Source: a virus. From it: a DNA stretch of 64,000 nucleotides. Below are positions 1 through 7,626 of the stretch, piece by piece. Under the pieces are notes generated by a model. That model saw nothing but the letters and a program-made list of their open reading frames with translations, made no database searches and had not been told where the DNA came from. The translations under genes and the position numbers were made by a program. How positions within the stretch are numbered: position 1 is the stretch's first letter; every line of letters starts with the position of its first letter. Location: positions 62,001 to 126,000 of IMG/VR virus record IMGVR_UViG_3300036770_005682; one strand, 5' to 3'.

Positions 1-2
1 GT

Positions 3-461
3 ATCCAGGAGTACGCATGGTCGGATGGTGCAACCCTTCCGGTCGCCGACACCAAGGCGGATGCAATCCGTCGTGCGGCTACTCTCTCGTTCTTGTCATA
101 CTACGAGCCAACTGGCGTGGTTATGCACCCGAACGACTGGGAAGACATCGAACTGACCAAGGATGCCAACGGCCAATACCTCGTCGCAGTTTCAGTTGCG
201 ATGGGTGGCGAGCCAAAAATCTGGCGTCTCCCAATCATCGACACACCAGCAATCGCAGAGGGCACAGCTCTCGTCGGAGCTTTCGGCACCGGCGCACAGC
301 TGTACGACCGCGAGCAGGCAAGTATCAGAATCTCTGAGCAGCACGCAGACTTCTTCGTGCGCAACGCGATTGTGGTACTCGCTGAGCAGCGTCTCGCCCT
401 CGCGGTTAAGCGTCCAGAGGCCTTCGTAAAGGTGACATTCGACGGCGCACCAACCGTTTAG
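3..461 (+). CDS. Major capsid protein, C-terminal part (5' truncated)
   Basis: The reading frame is open from the window edge to TAG at 459-461, giving about 152 residues of a longer protein. The segment reading FLSYYEPTGVVMHPNDW followed by a strand-rich stretch and a final VKRPEAFVKVTFDG is typical of the end of HK97-fold phage capsid proteins. It would form the capsid shell. A strong terminator follows directly, as expected at the end of a highly expressed late gene. The start lies outside the window. Confidence 0.85.
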   Translation: MQEYAWSDGATLPVADTKADAIRRAATLSFLSYYEPTGVVMHPNDWEDIELTKDANGQYLVAVSVAMGGEPKIWRLPIIDTPAIAEGTALVGAFGTGAQLYDREQASIRISEQHADFFVRNAIVVLAEQRLALAVKRPEAFVKVTFDGAPTV

Positions 462-484
462 TAAATAGCCGCTACTAAGGACCG

Positions 485-515
485 AGCCCCTGGGTGTAAA
501 AACCCGGGGGCTTTG
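485..515 (+). terminator. Rho-independent terminator after the capsid gene
   Basis: An 11-bp stem (485-495 with 502-512) closes a 6-nt GTAAAA loop and is followed by TTTGT. It ends the capsid transcript and separates it from the nuclease gene. Confidence 0.85.
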
Positions 516-536
516 TCTATGTGGGATAATGTTTAT

Positions 537-935
537 ATGAGCCAGCGTTTTTGGTACGGAGCAACAGTTTTGAATGTCGTTGATGGTGACACAATCGACC
601 TAATGATTGACCTTGGGTTTAATATTCACCATAAAATTAGAGTACGCCTTTATGGTGTTAATACACCAGAATCCAGGACATCAAACAAGGAAGAAAAGGC
701 TCTTGGCCTTAAAGCAAAAGGTTTCACTAAGGACTGGCTGGATTCACATAAGTGGGTTTATGTAAATACCATTCCAGACAAAAACGACAAGTACGGTCGT
801 ATCCTTGCAAAAATATATAGCTCTGAGAACATCAACGATACCGCTACGGCATGTCTAAACAATGACATTATTGAGTCAGGATTGGCACGTGAGTACTATG
901 GTGTCGGAGACAAAACATGGGTGGAATTTAAATGA
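537..935 (+). CDS. Staphylococcal-nuclease-like (thermonuclease) protein
   Basis: A 132-residue protein with the SNase pattern: VVDGDTIDL at 14-22, VRLYGVNTPES at 36-46 and KYGR near 85-88. D18, D21, R37, E45 and R88 match the calcium ligands and catalytic Arg/Glu/Arg of the family, so phosphodiesterase activity on DNA or RNA is expected. ATG 537 is preferred over 513 or 519 because those overlap the terminator. GGATAAT lies just upstream of 537, so the message may be leaderless. No signal peptide is visible. It overlaps the next gene by ATGA. Confidence 0.85.
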   Translation: MSQRFWYGATVLNVVDGDTIDLMIDLGFNIHHKIRVRLYGVNTPESRTSNKEEKALGLKAKGFTKDWLDSHKWVYVNTIPDKNDKYGRILAKIYSSENINDTATACLNNDIIESGLAREYYGVGDKTWVEFK

Positions 936-1288
936 ACGAGAATAACTCATTAATGAACATAATCTCGGCGCTTGTTGGGGGCGGCGGCATCAGGATTGTA
1001 AAAATACAGCAAGAGAAGCCAACGCTCCAGCCGGAAGAAAGAGAACTAGCAGACGCCTTAGTTTCAATATCCAAGAAATACGGGAAATTTAACGAAGATG
1101 GCAAGGGGATATGGGCTGGATATAAATCTGCAGCAGAAAATCAGAAAGCTTCGATAGGGGTTAAGTGCTCTAATTGCGTTCTATACCAGGGCGGTTCATC
1201 TTGCAAAATACTTGCAATACCAGTAGAGTCTGATGGCAAATGCAGATTTGCAGTGATACCAGACGGCGTAGTTAAAGGGTACAAGTGA
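932..1288 (+). CDS. Small protein with HiPIP-like cysteine cluster
   Basis: A 118-residue protein, start overlapping the nuclease stop (ATGA). The C-terminal part carries C-x2-C-x8-C-x12-C (KCSNCVLYQ through KCRF), a spacing seen in short phage proteins that resemble high-potential iron-sulfur proteins. It could bind Fe-S or zinc; the sequence does not decide which. The N-terminal half has no recognisable domain. It is the middle gene of a three-gene coupled set with the nuclease and the coiled-coil protein. Confidence 0.7.
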   Translation: MNENNSLMNIISALVGGGGIRIVKIQQEKPTLQPEERELADALVSISKKYGKFNEDGKGIWAGYKSAAENQKASIGVKCSNCVLYQGGSSCKILAIPVESDGKCRFAVIPDGVVKGYK

Positions 1289-1554
1289 AGAAGAAGTTCA
1301 GCGACGACGTAGAAAGCCTAAAAGGCGAGATAGACGCCCTTGAGCGTGAGGTTGCATTTCTGAAGAAAGAAATTGAATCAATCTACAAGACCATGCAATT
1401 CTATGTAGAGAGACTCAAGCAAGTTGAATCACAAAAACAGAAGGCCTATACGCGCGGAATACAGCTCACAAATACGGCCGAAGACACACTGGGTGGTTTG
1501 CTGCAGAATATTGGTCAAACATATGGCCAAATAGGCGACATCACCCACAAATAG
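1285..1554 (+). CDS. Coiled-coil protein
   Basis: An 89-residue protein starting at GTG inside the previous stop (GTGA), so translationally coupled. Residues 8-50 form heptads of charged and hydrophobic residues (LKGEIDALEREVAFLKKEI), a clear coiled coil. The C-terminal part is polar with Gly and Thr. Its partner is unknown. It converges on the minus-strand gene that ends one base later. Confidence 0.75.
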   Translation: MKKKFSDDVESLKGEIDALEREVAFLKKEIESIYKTMQFYVERLKQVESQKQKAYTRGIQLTNTAEDTLGGLLQNIGQTYGQIGDITHK

Positions 1555-1851
1555 CTATCTGTAGTGGTTTCTCCACTGTGAAGGTGAGTGCGATTCCTCT
1601 ATAGCCTGACGATGTTCGTCATCCTCATACAAACGCACAATATGCACGCATGGGTCATGCTCTTCGAACTCTTCATCTTCTGCTGGCGAAGTCGGCAACC
1701 CGTCATGGGTGTAGCAGACAGGTGGCCCGCACCAACCCATTTTTATGCCATAGGACATCCATTCATTAAATGACATACCCTGGGCTTTGTAGTAATCATG
1801 GTCCATATTTGGTGCGTCTTGACCAACCACTATTTGCTCCTTCTTATGCAT
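1555..1851 (-). CDS. Hypothetical protein with CGPPVC-THDG motif
   Basis: A 98-residue soluble acidic protein. The run GWCGPPVCYTHDGLPTS near 39-55 looks like a compact metal- or redox-type motif seen in small actinophage proteins; I do not know its function. The N-terminal half (DHDYYKAQGMSFNEWMSYGIKM) is helical. Its start overlaps the end of the upstream gene by 22 bases. Confidence 0.7.
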   Translation of the reverse strand: MHKKEQIVVGQDAPNMDHDYYKAQGMSFNEWMSYGIKMGWCGPPVCYTHDGLPTSPAEDEEFEEHDPCVHIVRLYEDDEHRQAIEESHSPSQWRNHYR

Positions 1852-2024
1852 GACTCACAGGTCACTATATTGCGGTCGTTTGATATCTGTTCTGATGGCG
1901 GGTTTATCCAGCCACATACAGTTACGTCAACGACGGAAATATTATCTTTGTCAATTCGCTCCCCGTACCAGAGGTGAATTGGTTTTATTTCTGGCTTTTC
2001 TTCCCTGCGGCGAATCATGGACAT
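1830..2024 (-). CDS. Small zinc-binding-like protein
   Basis: A 64-residue protein containing VDVTVCGWINPP and a C-terminal VTCESCIRR. The C-x2-C together with the earlier Cys could form a zinc site. It lies between the lytic enzyme gene and the CGPPVC protein on the same strand, with a 3-base gap on one side and an overlap on the other, so the three are probably one operon. Function unknown. Confidence 0.65.
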   Translation of the reverse strand: MSMIRRREEKPEIKPIHLWYGERIDKDNISVVDVTVCGWINPPSEQISNDRNIVTCESCIRRSK

Positions 2025-2027
2025 ATT

Positions 2028-3224
2028 TTATCCCGGGTATCTGCCGGATGTTGCTTTCCAGTGATGCATTCCGCCATTATCGTAAAGATAACGAGCTACA
2101 GCCAGATTGCAGCTGGGCCGTAACAAGACGGTCATATCCCCCCACTTTGACTTGCAGACCCGGGATGTAACGGTAACCCACGAGCTATTAATCTGCAAGA
2201 GGCCACTGTCATACGACTTGACTGCATCGCACTTTTTGTACACCTGAGCTGGTGCCAACTTGCAGCTCCAGTGCCCCATGCCGCTCTTGTAATTCCAGCC
2301 GATTGCCTTTGGTTGGCAACGACTCTCCCTCCACATAATGTACGAAAAGTCCTTTACTGGGAGCTTGTATTTTTTGATTAACTTTTCCCATTTTGGGCAT
2401 CGCTTCACGGTCTCTTTTGTGCTTTCGGTATTGGCGCTCTGTGCGGACACCGTGCCGCCACCAACCTCCGCCGTGCGTACAGCATGCTTCTTGAGGTATG
2501 CCTTGTGTGCTGCTCTGGTTTTGGGGCCGTACCAACCGTCTACTTTGACGCCAAGAAATACCTGCAGGTCGTGGGCGGCTTTGCTTTTTTCATTTCGCGT
2601 AAACGTGAAATGAACGACGTCCTGGTAGTTCTCGTAGTAATACATCTGTGGTTTTTGCATGCGGTACTTTCCAGTCGATTTTGACTTGTAGCAGCCCCAC
2701 CCATTTAGCCCAACGGGCTTTTGGTTCCATACGTACTGCACTGGAACACCGTTGCGTCGTGCCCAATCGGGGTCCCTGTAAACAATCTGAGAATATCCCT
2801 CAACGGCAATGCGATTAGCGACAATGATTTGCTCATCCTTTGTTGCGCGGTCTGGCGATGGGGCAAACTGCTCTCCTCCATACCTTTCCCATGTTCCCAT
2901 GGACGGCTTGGGGAAGGAACTATTCGTCATTATTCCTAGGCCGCCTGCAAAACGGCCTCCATCTTTCCAGTTCTGCGCTGTTTCACACTGAGCTAATTGC
3001 TCCCAGAATTGGATGGTGGGGTATGCGTGGTTCCGTGGTGTTGACGATTTTCGAAGGTCATAATTTGAGACCTGTGTGGGATGTATCCCCCTGCGTGAAT
3101 CAATATTTGACCGGCTAACCACCCCCTCTACTGAAGAAGGGCTGGCGGACAGCTTTGCCGGTGCTGCCCCAATAACAACAATACTTAACATGAGAAATGC
3201 GAATAACCGCTTTGCTTTTTCCAA
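2028..3224 (-). CDS. Secreted two-domain lytic enzyme (Rpf-like plus lysozyme-like)
   Basis: A 398-residue protein with an N-terminal signal peptide (residues 1-28, ending near KLSAS). Residues about 70-160 resemble the actinobacterial resuscitation-promoting-factor transglycosylase domain (FWEQLAQCET, then ERYGG and an ATKDEQI-type motif). Residues about 215-255 form a peptidoglycan-binding repeat (LQVFLGVKVDGWYGPKT). The C-terminal 120 residues look like a second SLT/lysozyme-like domain with MWRESRC and SGLLQINSSW. It should cleave cell-wall glycan and could act at entry or release. The start is TTG 3224 behind AAGGAACGAACA. Confidence 0.8.
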   Translation of the reverse strand: MEKAKRLFAFLMLSIVVIGAAPAKLSASPSSVEGVVSRSNIDSRRGIHPTQVSNYDLRKSSTPRNHAYPTIQFWEQLAQCETAQNWKDGGRFAGGLGIMTNSSFPKPSMGTWERYGGEQFAPSPDRATKDEQIIVANRIAVEGYSQIVYRDPDWARRNGVPVQYVWNQKPVGLNGWGCYKSKSTGKYRMQKPQMYYYENYQDVVHFTFTRNEKSKAAHDLQVFLGVKVDGWYGPKTRAAHKAYLKKHAVRTAEVGGGTVSAQSANTESTKETVKRCPKWEKLIKKYKLPVKDFSYIMWRESRCQPKAIGWNYKSGMGHWSCKLAPAQVYKKCDAVKSYDSGLLQINSSWVTVTSRVCKSKWGDMTVLLRPSCNLAVARYLYDNGGMHHWKATSGRYPG

Positions 3225-3372
3225 TGTTCGTTCCTTTGTTCGGCCAATATTTCTCCGGCTGTGCCGGGCTACTTAATATGTATCTATCTATTATACCCCA
3301 GGGGCAGAATTTGAAACCCCAAATTTGTGCCAATACTTAACAAGAGCGGCATAAAACCCTTGCCGTATATGG

Positions 3373-3408
3373 AAAAACCGGCTGTGACCAAAGTCACAGC
3401 CGGTTTCC
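3373..3408 (-). terminator. Terminator downstream of ssb
   Basis: A 14-bp perfect inverted repeat (3375-3388 with 3393-3406) has a 4-nt loop and a T run on the minus strand. It ends the ssb transcript before the lytic-enzyme operon promoter region. Confidence 0.85.
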
Positions 3409-3413
3409 TAGGC

Positions 3414-3893
3414 TCAGAACGGCTCTTCGTCGCTCAAATCTTCGCGGCTGACCGCTGGGCGGGAAGCCTTCTTGGCTGGCTGTGTGGACTTACGAGAAGC
3501 AGTAGCTACGTTCTCATCAGCAATCCCTGCAGAGCCGCCGCCGCGACGACGCTCTACGGACTCGATTGCCATGGAGTGGATTGCGATGTTGTCGGCGATG
3601 ACGACAATCTTGGAGCGCTTCTCTCCGCTCTCCTTGTCATCCCATGTCTGCTGCTCCAGCTTGCCCATGACAACAACGCGGATTCCCTTCTCGACTACGC
3701 GAGCAATGTCTTCAGCGGTATAACGCCATCCTTCGACATTGAAGTAGGACACCTGCTCCTTCTTCTCGCCGCTCTCATCATTCCAGTAACGGTTGACAGC
3801 GAGACCGAATGTTGCCTTGGCTGTTCCGTTTTGGAAGTACTTCAATTCTGGGTCGCCAGTCGCGTTCCCAATCAGGGTGACATATGTAGTCAT
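3414..3893 (-). CDS. ssb: Single-stranded DNA-binding protein
   Basis: A 159-residue protein with an N-terminal OB fold (TYVTLIGNATGDPELKY, FGLAVNRYW, YFNVEGWRYTAEDIA), a flexible low-complexity linker and the acidic tail DEEPF. That tail is the usual docking tip for partner proteins. It coats single-stranded DNA during replication. It is monocistronic, with its own terminator and a divergent promoter region shared with the small gene at 3963. Confidence 0.95.
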   Translation of the reverse strand: MTTYVTLIGNATGDPELKYFQNGTAKATFGLAVNRYWNDESGEKKEQVSYFNVEGWRYTAEDIARVVEKGIRVVVMGKLEQQTWDDKESGEKRSKIVVIADNIAIHSMAIESVERRRGGGSAGIADENVATASRKSTQPAKKASRPAVSREDLSDEEPF

Positions 3894-3962
3894 CTTATTC
3901 TCCTTGTTTAGTGGCCGTAGCCTGTGTGAGGACCACTCTACACCCAGTGATAGAGTGTTGCA

Positions 3963-4208
3963 ATGGCAAACGACAAAAAGTTTTCAGAGGCGCTTACCAG
4001 CATTCAAAACTACATAAAAGAAGAATTTCTTGACATGACTGACCCCGGCGACCTGTCAGACAAAGAATTGATAGAGCTTGACAATTCCATGGGGGAGCTG
4101 AGCCGCGCAGTGATGCATATATTGGGTCTCGAGATAACAGAAGTGAAATCCGATACGGAGTTTGTCGCATCTATATCGCTGCAAAGCACGGAGACATTGG
4201 ACATATGA
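3963..4208 (+). CDS. Small acidic helical protein
   Basis: An 81-residue acidic protein with no recognised domain. TAGAGT lies exactly 6 nt before the ATG and no ribosome-binding site is visible, so the mRNA is probably leaderless. Its stop overlaps the ATG of the ParB-like gene (ATGA), implying coupled expression. Confidence 0.65.
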   Translation: MANDKKFSEALTSIQNYIKEEFLDMTDPGDLSDKELIELDNSMGELSRAVMHILGLEITEVKSDTEFVASISLQSTETLDI

Positions 4209-4957
4209 TTCATGAAAATCTTTCGGGCCTTCTGCTCCCGATAGACGCACTGCATCCACTCGAGGGCAACCCGCGTCGTGGCAACGTCGATGCGATTGCC
4301 GCTTCTTATAGGGAGTTTGGTCAGGTCAAGCCCATAGTTGTGAAACCTAACGGTGATGGCTCCTACACTGTAATAGCCGGGAACCACCAGCTTGAGGCAG
4401 CAAAATCGCTCGGCTGGGAAAGTATTGCAGCAGTTGTTCTAGATGTTGATGACAAAGCAGCAATTGCTTTTGCCATAGCCGACAATCGCACAGTAGAGCT
4501 TGGATATACAGACGACTCGGCGCTCTTTGAAATGCTCAACGACGTATCAGATGACTACTCCTACCTTCTGGAGCAGCTGCAGTGGGACGACTTTGAGATG
4601 GCCGCCCTGTCAGAGCATGCCGAGAAATATGACGAAGACTACGTTCAGGGGTATGTCCCACCAGAGATAGTCAAACCAATAGAAGCAATATCGACAATGG
4701 ACCCGACAACCGGAGAAAAACGGCTGGAGGCAAAACCTGACGCAGATAAAACTGTGGCGGCATCACTGGGTAGCACAGCAATCAGTGCAAGCGGCAGTGA
4801 AAAAGCAATTGTCCAGTACACCTTGGTATTTGACTCCGCAGACCAGCAGCGCAGGTGGTACGACTTTATTCGTTACCTCAAGTCTTCAGCTGTATATGGC
4901 GGGAACACAACAGCAGAGCGTCTTTTCGAATTTATCGACGCCCACGCAGACTTTTAA
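4205..4957 (+). CDS. ParB-like nuclease-domain protein
   Basis: A 250-residue protein. Residues 10-95 form a ParB/Srx-type N-terminal domain (NPRRGNVDAIAASYREFGQ, then TVIAGNHQLEAAKSLGW). The rest is acidic with an alpha/beta C-terminal tail. No HTH of a true partition ParB is evident, so it is more likely one of the phage ParB-like enzymes or DNA-modification accessory proteins than a segregation factor. It ends flush with the convergent gene at 4958. Confidence 0.75.
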   Translation: MIHENLSGLLLPIDALHPLEGNPRRGNVDAIAASYREFGQVKPIVVKPNGDGSYTVIAGNHQLEAAKSLGWESIAAVVLDVDDKAAIAFAIADNRTVELGYTDDSALFEMLNDVSDDYSYLLEQLQWDDFEMAALSEHAEKYDEDYVQGYVPPEIVKPIEAISTMDPTTGEKRLEAKPDADKTVAASLGSTAISASGSEKAIVQYTLVFDSADQQRRWYDFIRYLKSSAVYGGNTTAERLFEFIDAHADF

Positions 4958-5080
4958 CTATTCCCACATTTCGTGGTGGTTGCGTTCAATTCTATTTAGC
5001 CATGAACGCAGAGCAAGAACCCCTGCCGTAGCAATTGATATGGAGGCAATAAATACTGCCGTTACCTTATTCTTCGCCAT
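4958..5080 (-). CDS. 40-residue single-TM peptide
   Basis: A 40-residue peptide: MAKNK followed by a hydrophobic helix (VTAVFIASISIATAGVLAL) and a charged tail RSWLNRIERNHHEMWE. The start lies inside the end of the upstream gene and the stop abuts the ParB-like stop exactly, which supports a real gene. It is probably an inner-membrane micropeptide in an operon with the next three small membrane proteins. Confidence 0.6.
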   Translation of the reverse strand: MAKNKVTAVFIASISIATAGVLALRSWLNRIERNHHEMWE

Positions 5081-5282
5081 CAGAGCCTGCCTTACAATCG
5101 ATTTCTTTTAATTTATCGCGCATTGCTCTTACTAGGTACTTTTCGCGCCAGCGGTCGCGTGACTCTGTCATTACTCGCAATTCATTGGAAAGCGCATTGT
5201 TTTTGGTGTCTTTTTTAAAACACGTCAATCGTCCCAAAATGAAAGAGCACACAATAGATACAGAGAAGATTACGAATTCCAT
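5067..5282 (-). CDS. Small membrane protein with cytosolic coiled tail
   Basis: A 71-residue protein: one N-terminal transmembrane helix (FVIFSVSIVCSFILGRLTCF) then a charged helical tail. It overlaps the downstream micropeptide by 14 bases. A holin-like or spanin-like role is possible but it is far from the lysis genes near 52 kb. Confidence 0.65.
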   Translation of the reverse strand: MEFVIFSVSIVCSFILGRLTCFKKDTKNNALSNELRVMTESRDRWREKYLVRAMRDKLKEIDCKAGSDGEE

Positions 5283-5299
5283 ATAGCCCCCGTAAAGAT

Positions 5300-5416
5300 T
5301 TATTTGTCGTTGCGATTTTTCTTTTGCCGCGAGCCGAGAGTAAATCCAACCATCAACCCAACGGTACTACCAACCGTCAAGCCACTGAAATACATGAAGT
5401 ACATATGAAATTCCAC
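5300..5416 (-). CDS. 38-residue membrane peptide
   Basis: A GTG-started 38-residue peptide with a Gly-rich hydrophobic centre (SGLTVGSTVGLMVGFTLGSR) and a basic end QKKNRNDK. GGGGTGG precedes the start. It begins 1 base after the stop of the 27-residue peptide. Function unknown. Confidence 0.55.
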   Translation of the reverse strand: MEFHMYFMYFSGLTVGSTVGLMVGFTLGSRQKKNRNDK

Positions 5417-5417
5417 C

Positions 5418-5501
5418 TCACCACCCCAGTAACAGCACAGCTATACCAAGGATAATCGCTCCAATAGCTACGCAGGCAGCAGCTTTTTGTTCATTTTCCA
5501 T
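5418..5501 (-). CDS. 27-residue membrane peptide
   Basis: A peptide starting MENEQKAAACV and ending in a single hydrophobic helix (AIGAIILGIAVLLLGW). Its start sits 3 bases from the 3' end of tRNA-Met, so it is probably translated from the processed tRNA-operon transcript. Confidence 0.55.
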   Translation of the reverse strand: MENEQKAAACVAIGAIILGIAVLLLGW

Positions 5502-5503
5502 AG

Positions 5504-5576
<73 letters not shown>

Positions 5577-5582
5577 GAGATG

Positions 5583-5882
5583 TCAGTCTGCGACTGATTC
5601 CTTCTCCTGCTGCCGCTTTACACGGCGCAGAACATCGACAGTCACAGGAAGGCCACGCGCAGCACGCTGCTCATCTGTCTCTCCTCCCCATATCCCGGAT
5701 GACTGCGTTGCCACCCCATACTCACGGCAAGGGTCGGACACTGGGCACTGCCCACAAATTTCCAACGCCTGCTGAGTGAGCTTGGCACGCTTGCGGCCAG
5801 TCACGTTGCTCGGCGGGAAGAATAGGTGCCCCTTGCCGCGACACAGAGAAAAGTCCATCCAGTTAATATTTATGTAGGTCAT
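5583..5882 (-). CDS. WhiB-family Fe-S regulator (first of three)
   Basis: A 99-residue protein with the four WhiB cysteines C14, C43, C46 and C52 and the GIWGG turn at 63-67, followed by a basic RRVKRQQ tail. WhiB proteins bind a 4Fe-4S cluster and usually act on the principal sigma factor or on DNA. A phage copy could redirect host transcription or block superinfection; that role is inferred. It sits between tRNA-Met and tRNA-Thr. Confidence 0.92.
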   Translation of the reverse strand: MTYININWMDFSLCRGKGHLFFPPSNVTGRKRAKLTQQALEICGQCPVSDPCREYGVATQSSGIWGGETDEQRAARGLPVTVDVLRRVKRQQEKESVAD

Positions 5883-5924
5883 GGTTGCAGTGTAGCCCTC
5901 CTGTTTTAATTTGTCAACTATTTT

Positions 5925-5999
5925 TGGAGCCCCCGGTCGGGATTGAACCGACGACCGCTCGCTTACAAGGCGAGTGCTCTACCACTGAGCTACAGGGGC
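5925..5999 (-). tRNA. tRNA-Thr (TGT)
   Basis: Cloverleaf with acceptor GCCCCTG/CGGGGGC and anticodon loop CTTGTAA. The 3' CCA is encoded at 5925-5927. Confidence 0.92.
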
Positions 6000-6003
6000 G
6001 GGA

Positions 6004-6291
6004 TTATGAGAAATGTTTAATTATCGCTGTCGTCGCCAGAATTACCCACAGGACATTGAACAAAATTATTGTTGGAAGAGTTTTGACAGTAGAGGACCAT
6101 ATCAGGGCAATGCTGGATGCGATGGCAAAAATATACAGCCACCAGAACTGTCTTCCAAACAGCAGGCCAGGGAAAATTATTGCAATTTTTGTCGCGAAAC
6201 CCCAAGCTTCAACAGTATTGGCTTTATTCCAATACCCAGCCGAGCTCATGGTTTTAACCGCGTTCATTATGTTCGTGAAAAATTTTTTCAT
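6004..6291 (-). CDS. Small multi-pass membrane protein
   Basis: A 95-residue protein, start ATG 6291 chosen because longer frames run through tRNA-Pro. Hydrophobic segments around ATKIAIIFPGLLFG, FWWLYIFAIASSIALIW and LPTIILFNVLWVILA predict two to three membrane helices. It lies between two tRNA genes. Function unknown. Confidence 0.65.
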   Translation of the reverse strand: MKKFFTNIMNAVKTMSSAGYWNKANTVEAWGFATKIAIIFPGLLFGRQFWWLYIFAIASSIALIWSSTVKTLPTIILFNVLWVILATTAIIKHFS

Positions 6292-6295
6292 CTTG

Positions 6296-6369
6296 TCCGG
6301 ACAGCAGGATTTGAACCTGCGACCCCCTGCTCCCAAAGCAGGTGCGCTACCAAACTGCGCTATGTCCGG
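6296..6369 (-). tRNA. tRNA-Pro (TGG)
   Basis: Acceptor CCGGACA/TGTCCGG, anticodon loop TTTGGGA, T arm GCAGG-TTCAAAT-CCTGC. No encoded CCA. Confidence 0.92.
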
Positions 6370-6384
6370 GTAACACGAGAATAT

Positions 6385-7011
6385 CTATTCTATGTCATAA
6401 AAATACCTGTCATCATCTGACGTGCGCCATTTTGCTGCATCTTCGACATCCCATTTGCGAGTGTTTATCAACCTCTCTATCAACGTTCCCGACTTTGTCG
6501 TAAAAGAAGGGTCAAATAAACGCACCCTATTATTTGGCTGAATAGCGAAATTTCCATCATCTCGCAATATCACATGTCCGCACTTGTGTTGCCCAGGGTT
6601 CAGACTAAAACCAGCATTGATGACGTTGTCGTCTGGTGCGTGCCAGTCAAGTGTGAATAAATACTTGCCATTGACGAACTCTCCAGACCTAGCAACATAT
6701 GTCATACGCATGTTGCGCATTGCTTGAAATTCTGTGACTGTCACGTGTGAACTGAACGAGTTCCACAGCACAAGCTCATGAATATCTACTTCTTTAATAC
6801 CGGGCTCTGCGCAGAAAGCAGATATTGGCATTCTCCACCAAACTCCACCATCTTCCATAAGAAAATGAAACAATGGGGACCTACCTTGTATTGACGCAAT
6901 ACCAAAAATCATGCATGGGAAGTATTGGTCATGAGAATCAACTTGATTGCGTAGATAATTCCCACGAACATAGCATTCAATAGCTGGAATATTTGCATTT
7001 AGTTCTGGCAT
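6385..7011 (-). CDS. Conserved-looking phage protein of unknown function
   Basis: A 208-residue soluble protein starting MPELNANIPAIECYVRGNYL; a longer frame would invade tRNA-Gln and is rejected. The pattern of an N-terminal YVRGNYL, then FGIASIQGRSPLFHF and WWRMPISAF recalls hypothetical proteins of aquatic phages, but I cannot name a family with confidence. It fills the space between tRNA-Pro and tRNA-Gln. Confidence 0.65.
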   Translation of the reverse strand: MPELNANIPAIECYVRGNYLRNQVDSHDQYFPCMIFGIASIQGRSPLFHFLMEDGGVWWRMPISAFCAEPGIKEVDIHELVLWNSFSSHVTVTEFQAMRNMRMTYVARSGEFVNGKYLFTLDWHAPDDNVINAGFSLNPGQHKCGHVILRDDGNFAIQPNNRVRLFDPSFTTKSGTLIERLINTRKWDVEDAAKWRTSDDDRYFYDIE

Positions 7012-7035
7012 ATCTGCTACATTACATTCGTTTTG

Positions 7036-7107
7036 CTGGGGAGCGAGGACTCGAACCCCGAACTTCAGGACCAAAACCTGACGTGTTGCCAATTACACCA
7101 TTCCCCA
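7036..7107 (-). tRNA. tRNA-Gln (TTG)
   Basis: Acceptor TGGGGAA/CTCCCCA with one terminal mismatch, anticodon loop TTTTGGT, 72 nt. No encoded CCA. Confidence 0.9.
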
Positions 7108-7112
7108 TGGAG

Positions 7113-7185
7113 CGCCCTCGGCAGGACTCGAACCTGCGGCCAACGGTTTAGGAAACCGGTGCTCTATCCGCTGAGCTACGAAGGC
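7113..7185 (-). tRNA. tRNA-Arg (CCT)
   Basis: Acceptor GCCTTCG/CGAGGGC, anticodon loop TTCCTAA, T arm GCAGG-TTCGAGT-CCTGC. Confidence 0.92.
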
Positions 7186-7189
7186 AAAG

Positions 7190-7262
7190 TGGGCGTAGTG
7201 GGATTCGAACCCACGCTGAAGGGATTTTAAGTCCCCTGCCTCTGCCGCTGGGCTACACGCCC
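7190..7262 (-). tRNA. tRNA with TAA anticodon (Leu codon UUA) but a short variable arm
   Basis: Cloverleaf with acceptor GGGCGTG/TACGCCC, anticodon stem GGGGA/TCCCT and loop CTTAAAA, so the anticodon is TAA. Bacterial tRNA-Leu is class II with a long variable arm, but here only 5 nt (TCAGC) separate the anticodon and T stems. The amino-acid identity is therefore uncertain. Confidence 0.8.
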
Positions 7263-7268
7263 TTCGGT

Positions 7269-7349
7269 TTATTTCAGTGAACGACCCATAAAAATGCCAC
7301 AACATAAGACGGCGACATAGCCGATAATCATGGAAATAAATTCTGACAT
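7269..7349 (-). CDS. 26-residue membrane micropeptide
   Basis: ATG follows AAAGGAGAAAT, an excellent ribosome-binding site. The peptide is MSEF then a hydrophobic helix (ISMIIGYVAVLCCGIFMG) and RSLK. It lies between the TAA-anticodon tRNA and the gene at 7373 on the same strand. Confidence 0.65.
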   Translation of the reverse strand: MSEFISMIIGYVAVLCCGIFMGRSLK

Positions 7350-7372
7350 ATTTCTCCTTTTTCGTAGGCGCT

Positions 7373-7624
7373 TCAGATTACTTTGCCACAGCATCCATCG
7401 CAACCGTGCACCGTTTCTACTTCAGGGAGTTCGTCTGGGTCCGGATGCCCAACTCCATGTTGACAAATACGTTCCATTATTCCCCTGTCGAAACGGTAAT
7501 TCTGTGGCCAAGAGCGCATGTGGTGATTGCTTCGATTATGTACTGTGCAAAACTCTCCGAGGCACTTCGCTAAGTCATGAACGCTTATCTCAACGTCAGA
7601 GTTTTCCAACTTTACTTTTTCCAT
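7373..7624 (-). CDS. Small His/Cys-rich protein
   Basis: An 83-residue protein with HDLAKCLGEFC, HNRSNHHMRSWPQ, a RICQHGVGHPDPDE motif and a Cys-rich end HGCDGCCGKVI. The conserved-looking His and Cys suggest metal binding, and the arrangement recalls small hypothetical proteins of actinophages. It starts just upstream of tRNA-Val. Confidence 0.7.
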   Translation of the reverse strand: MEKVKLENSDVEISVHDLAKCLGEFCTVHNRSNHHMRSWPQNYRFDRGIMERICQHGVGHPDPDELPEVETVHGCDGCCGKVI

Positions 7625-7626
7625 TG

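Noticed and set aside
4205-4957. Plasmid-type ParABS partition system
   Set aside because: No ParA gene or parS-like repeats nearby, and no ParB HTH is visible.
7093-7305. 70-residue minus-strand reading frame
   Set aside because: It runs through the tRNA-Arg and TAA-anticodon tRNA genes; its sequence is explained by tRNA bases.
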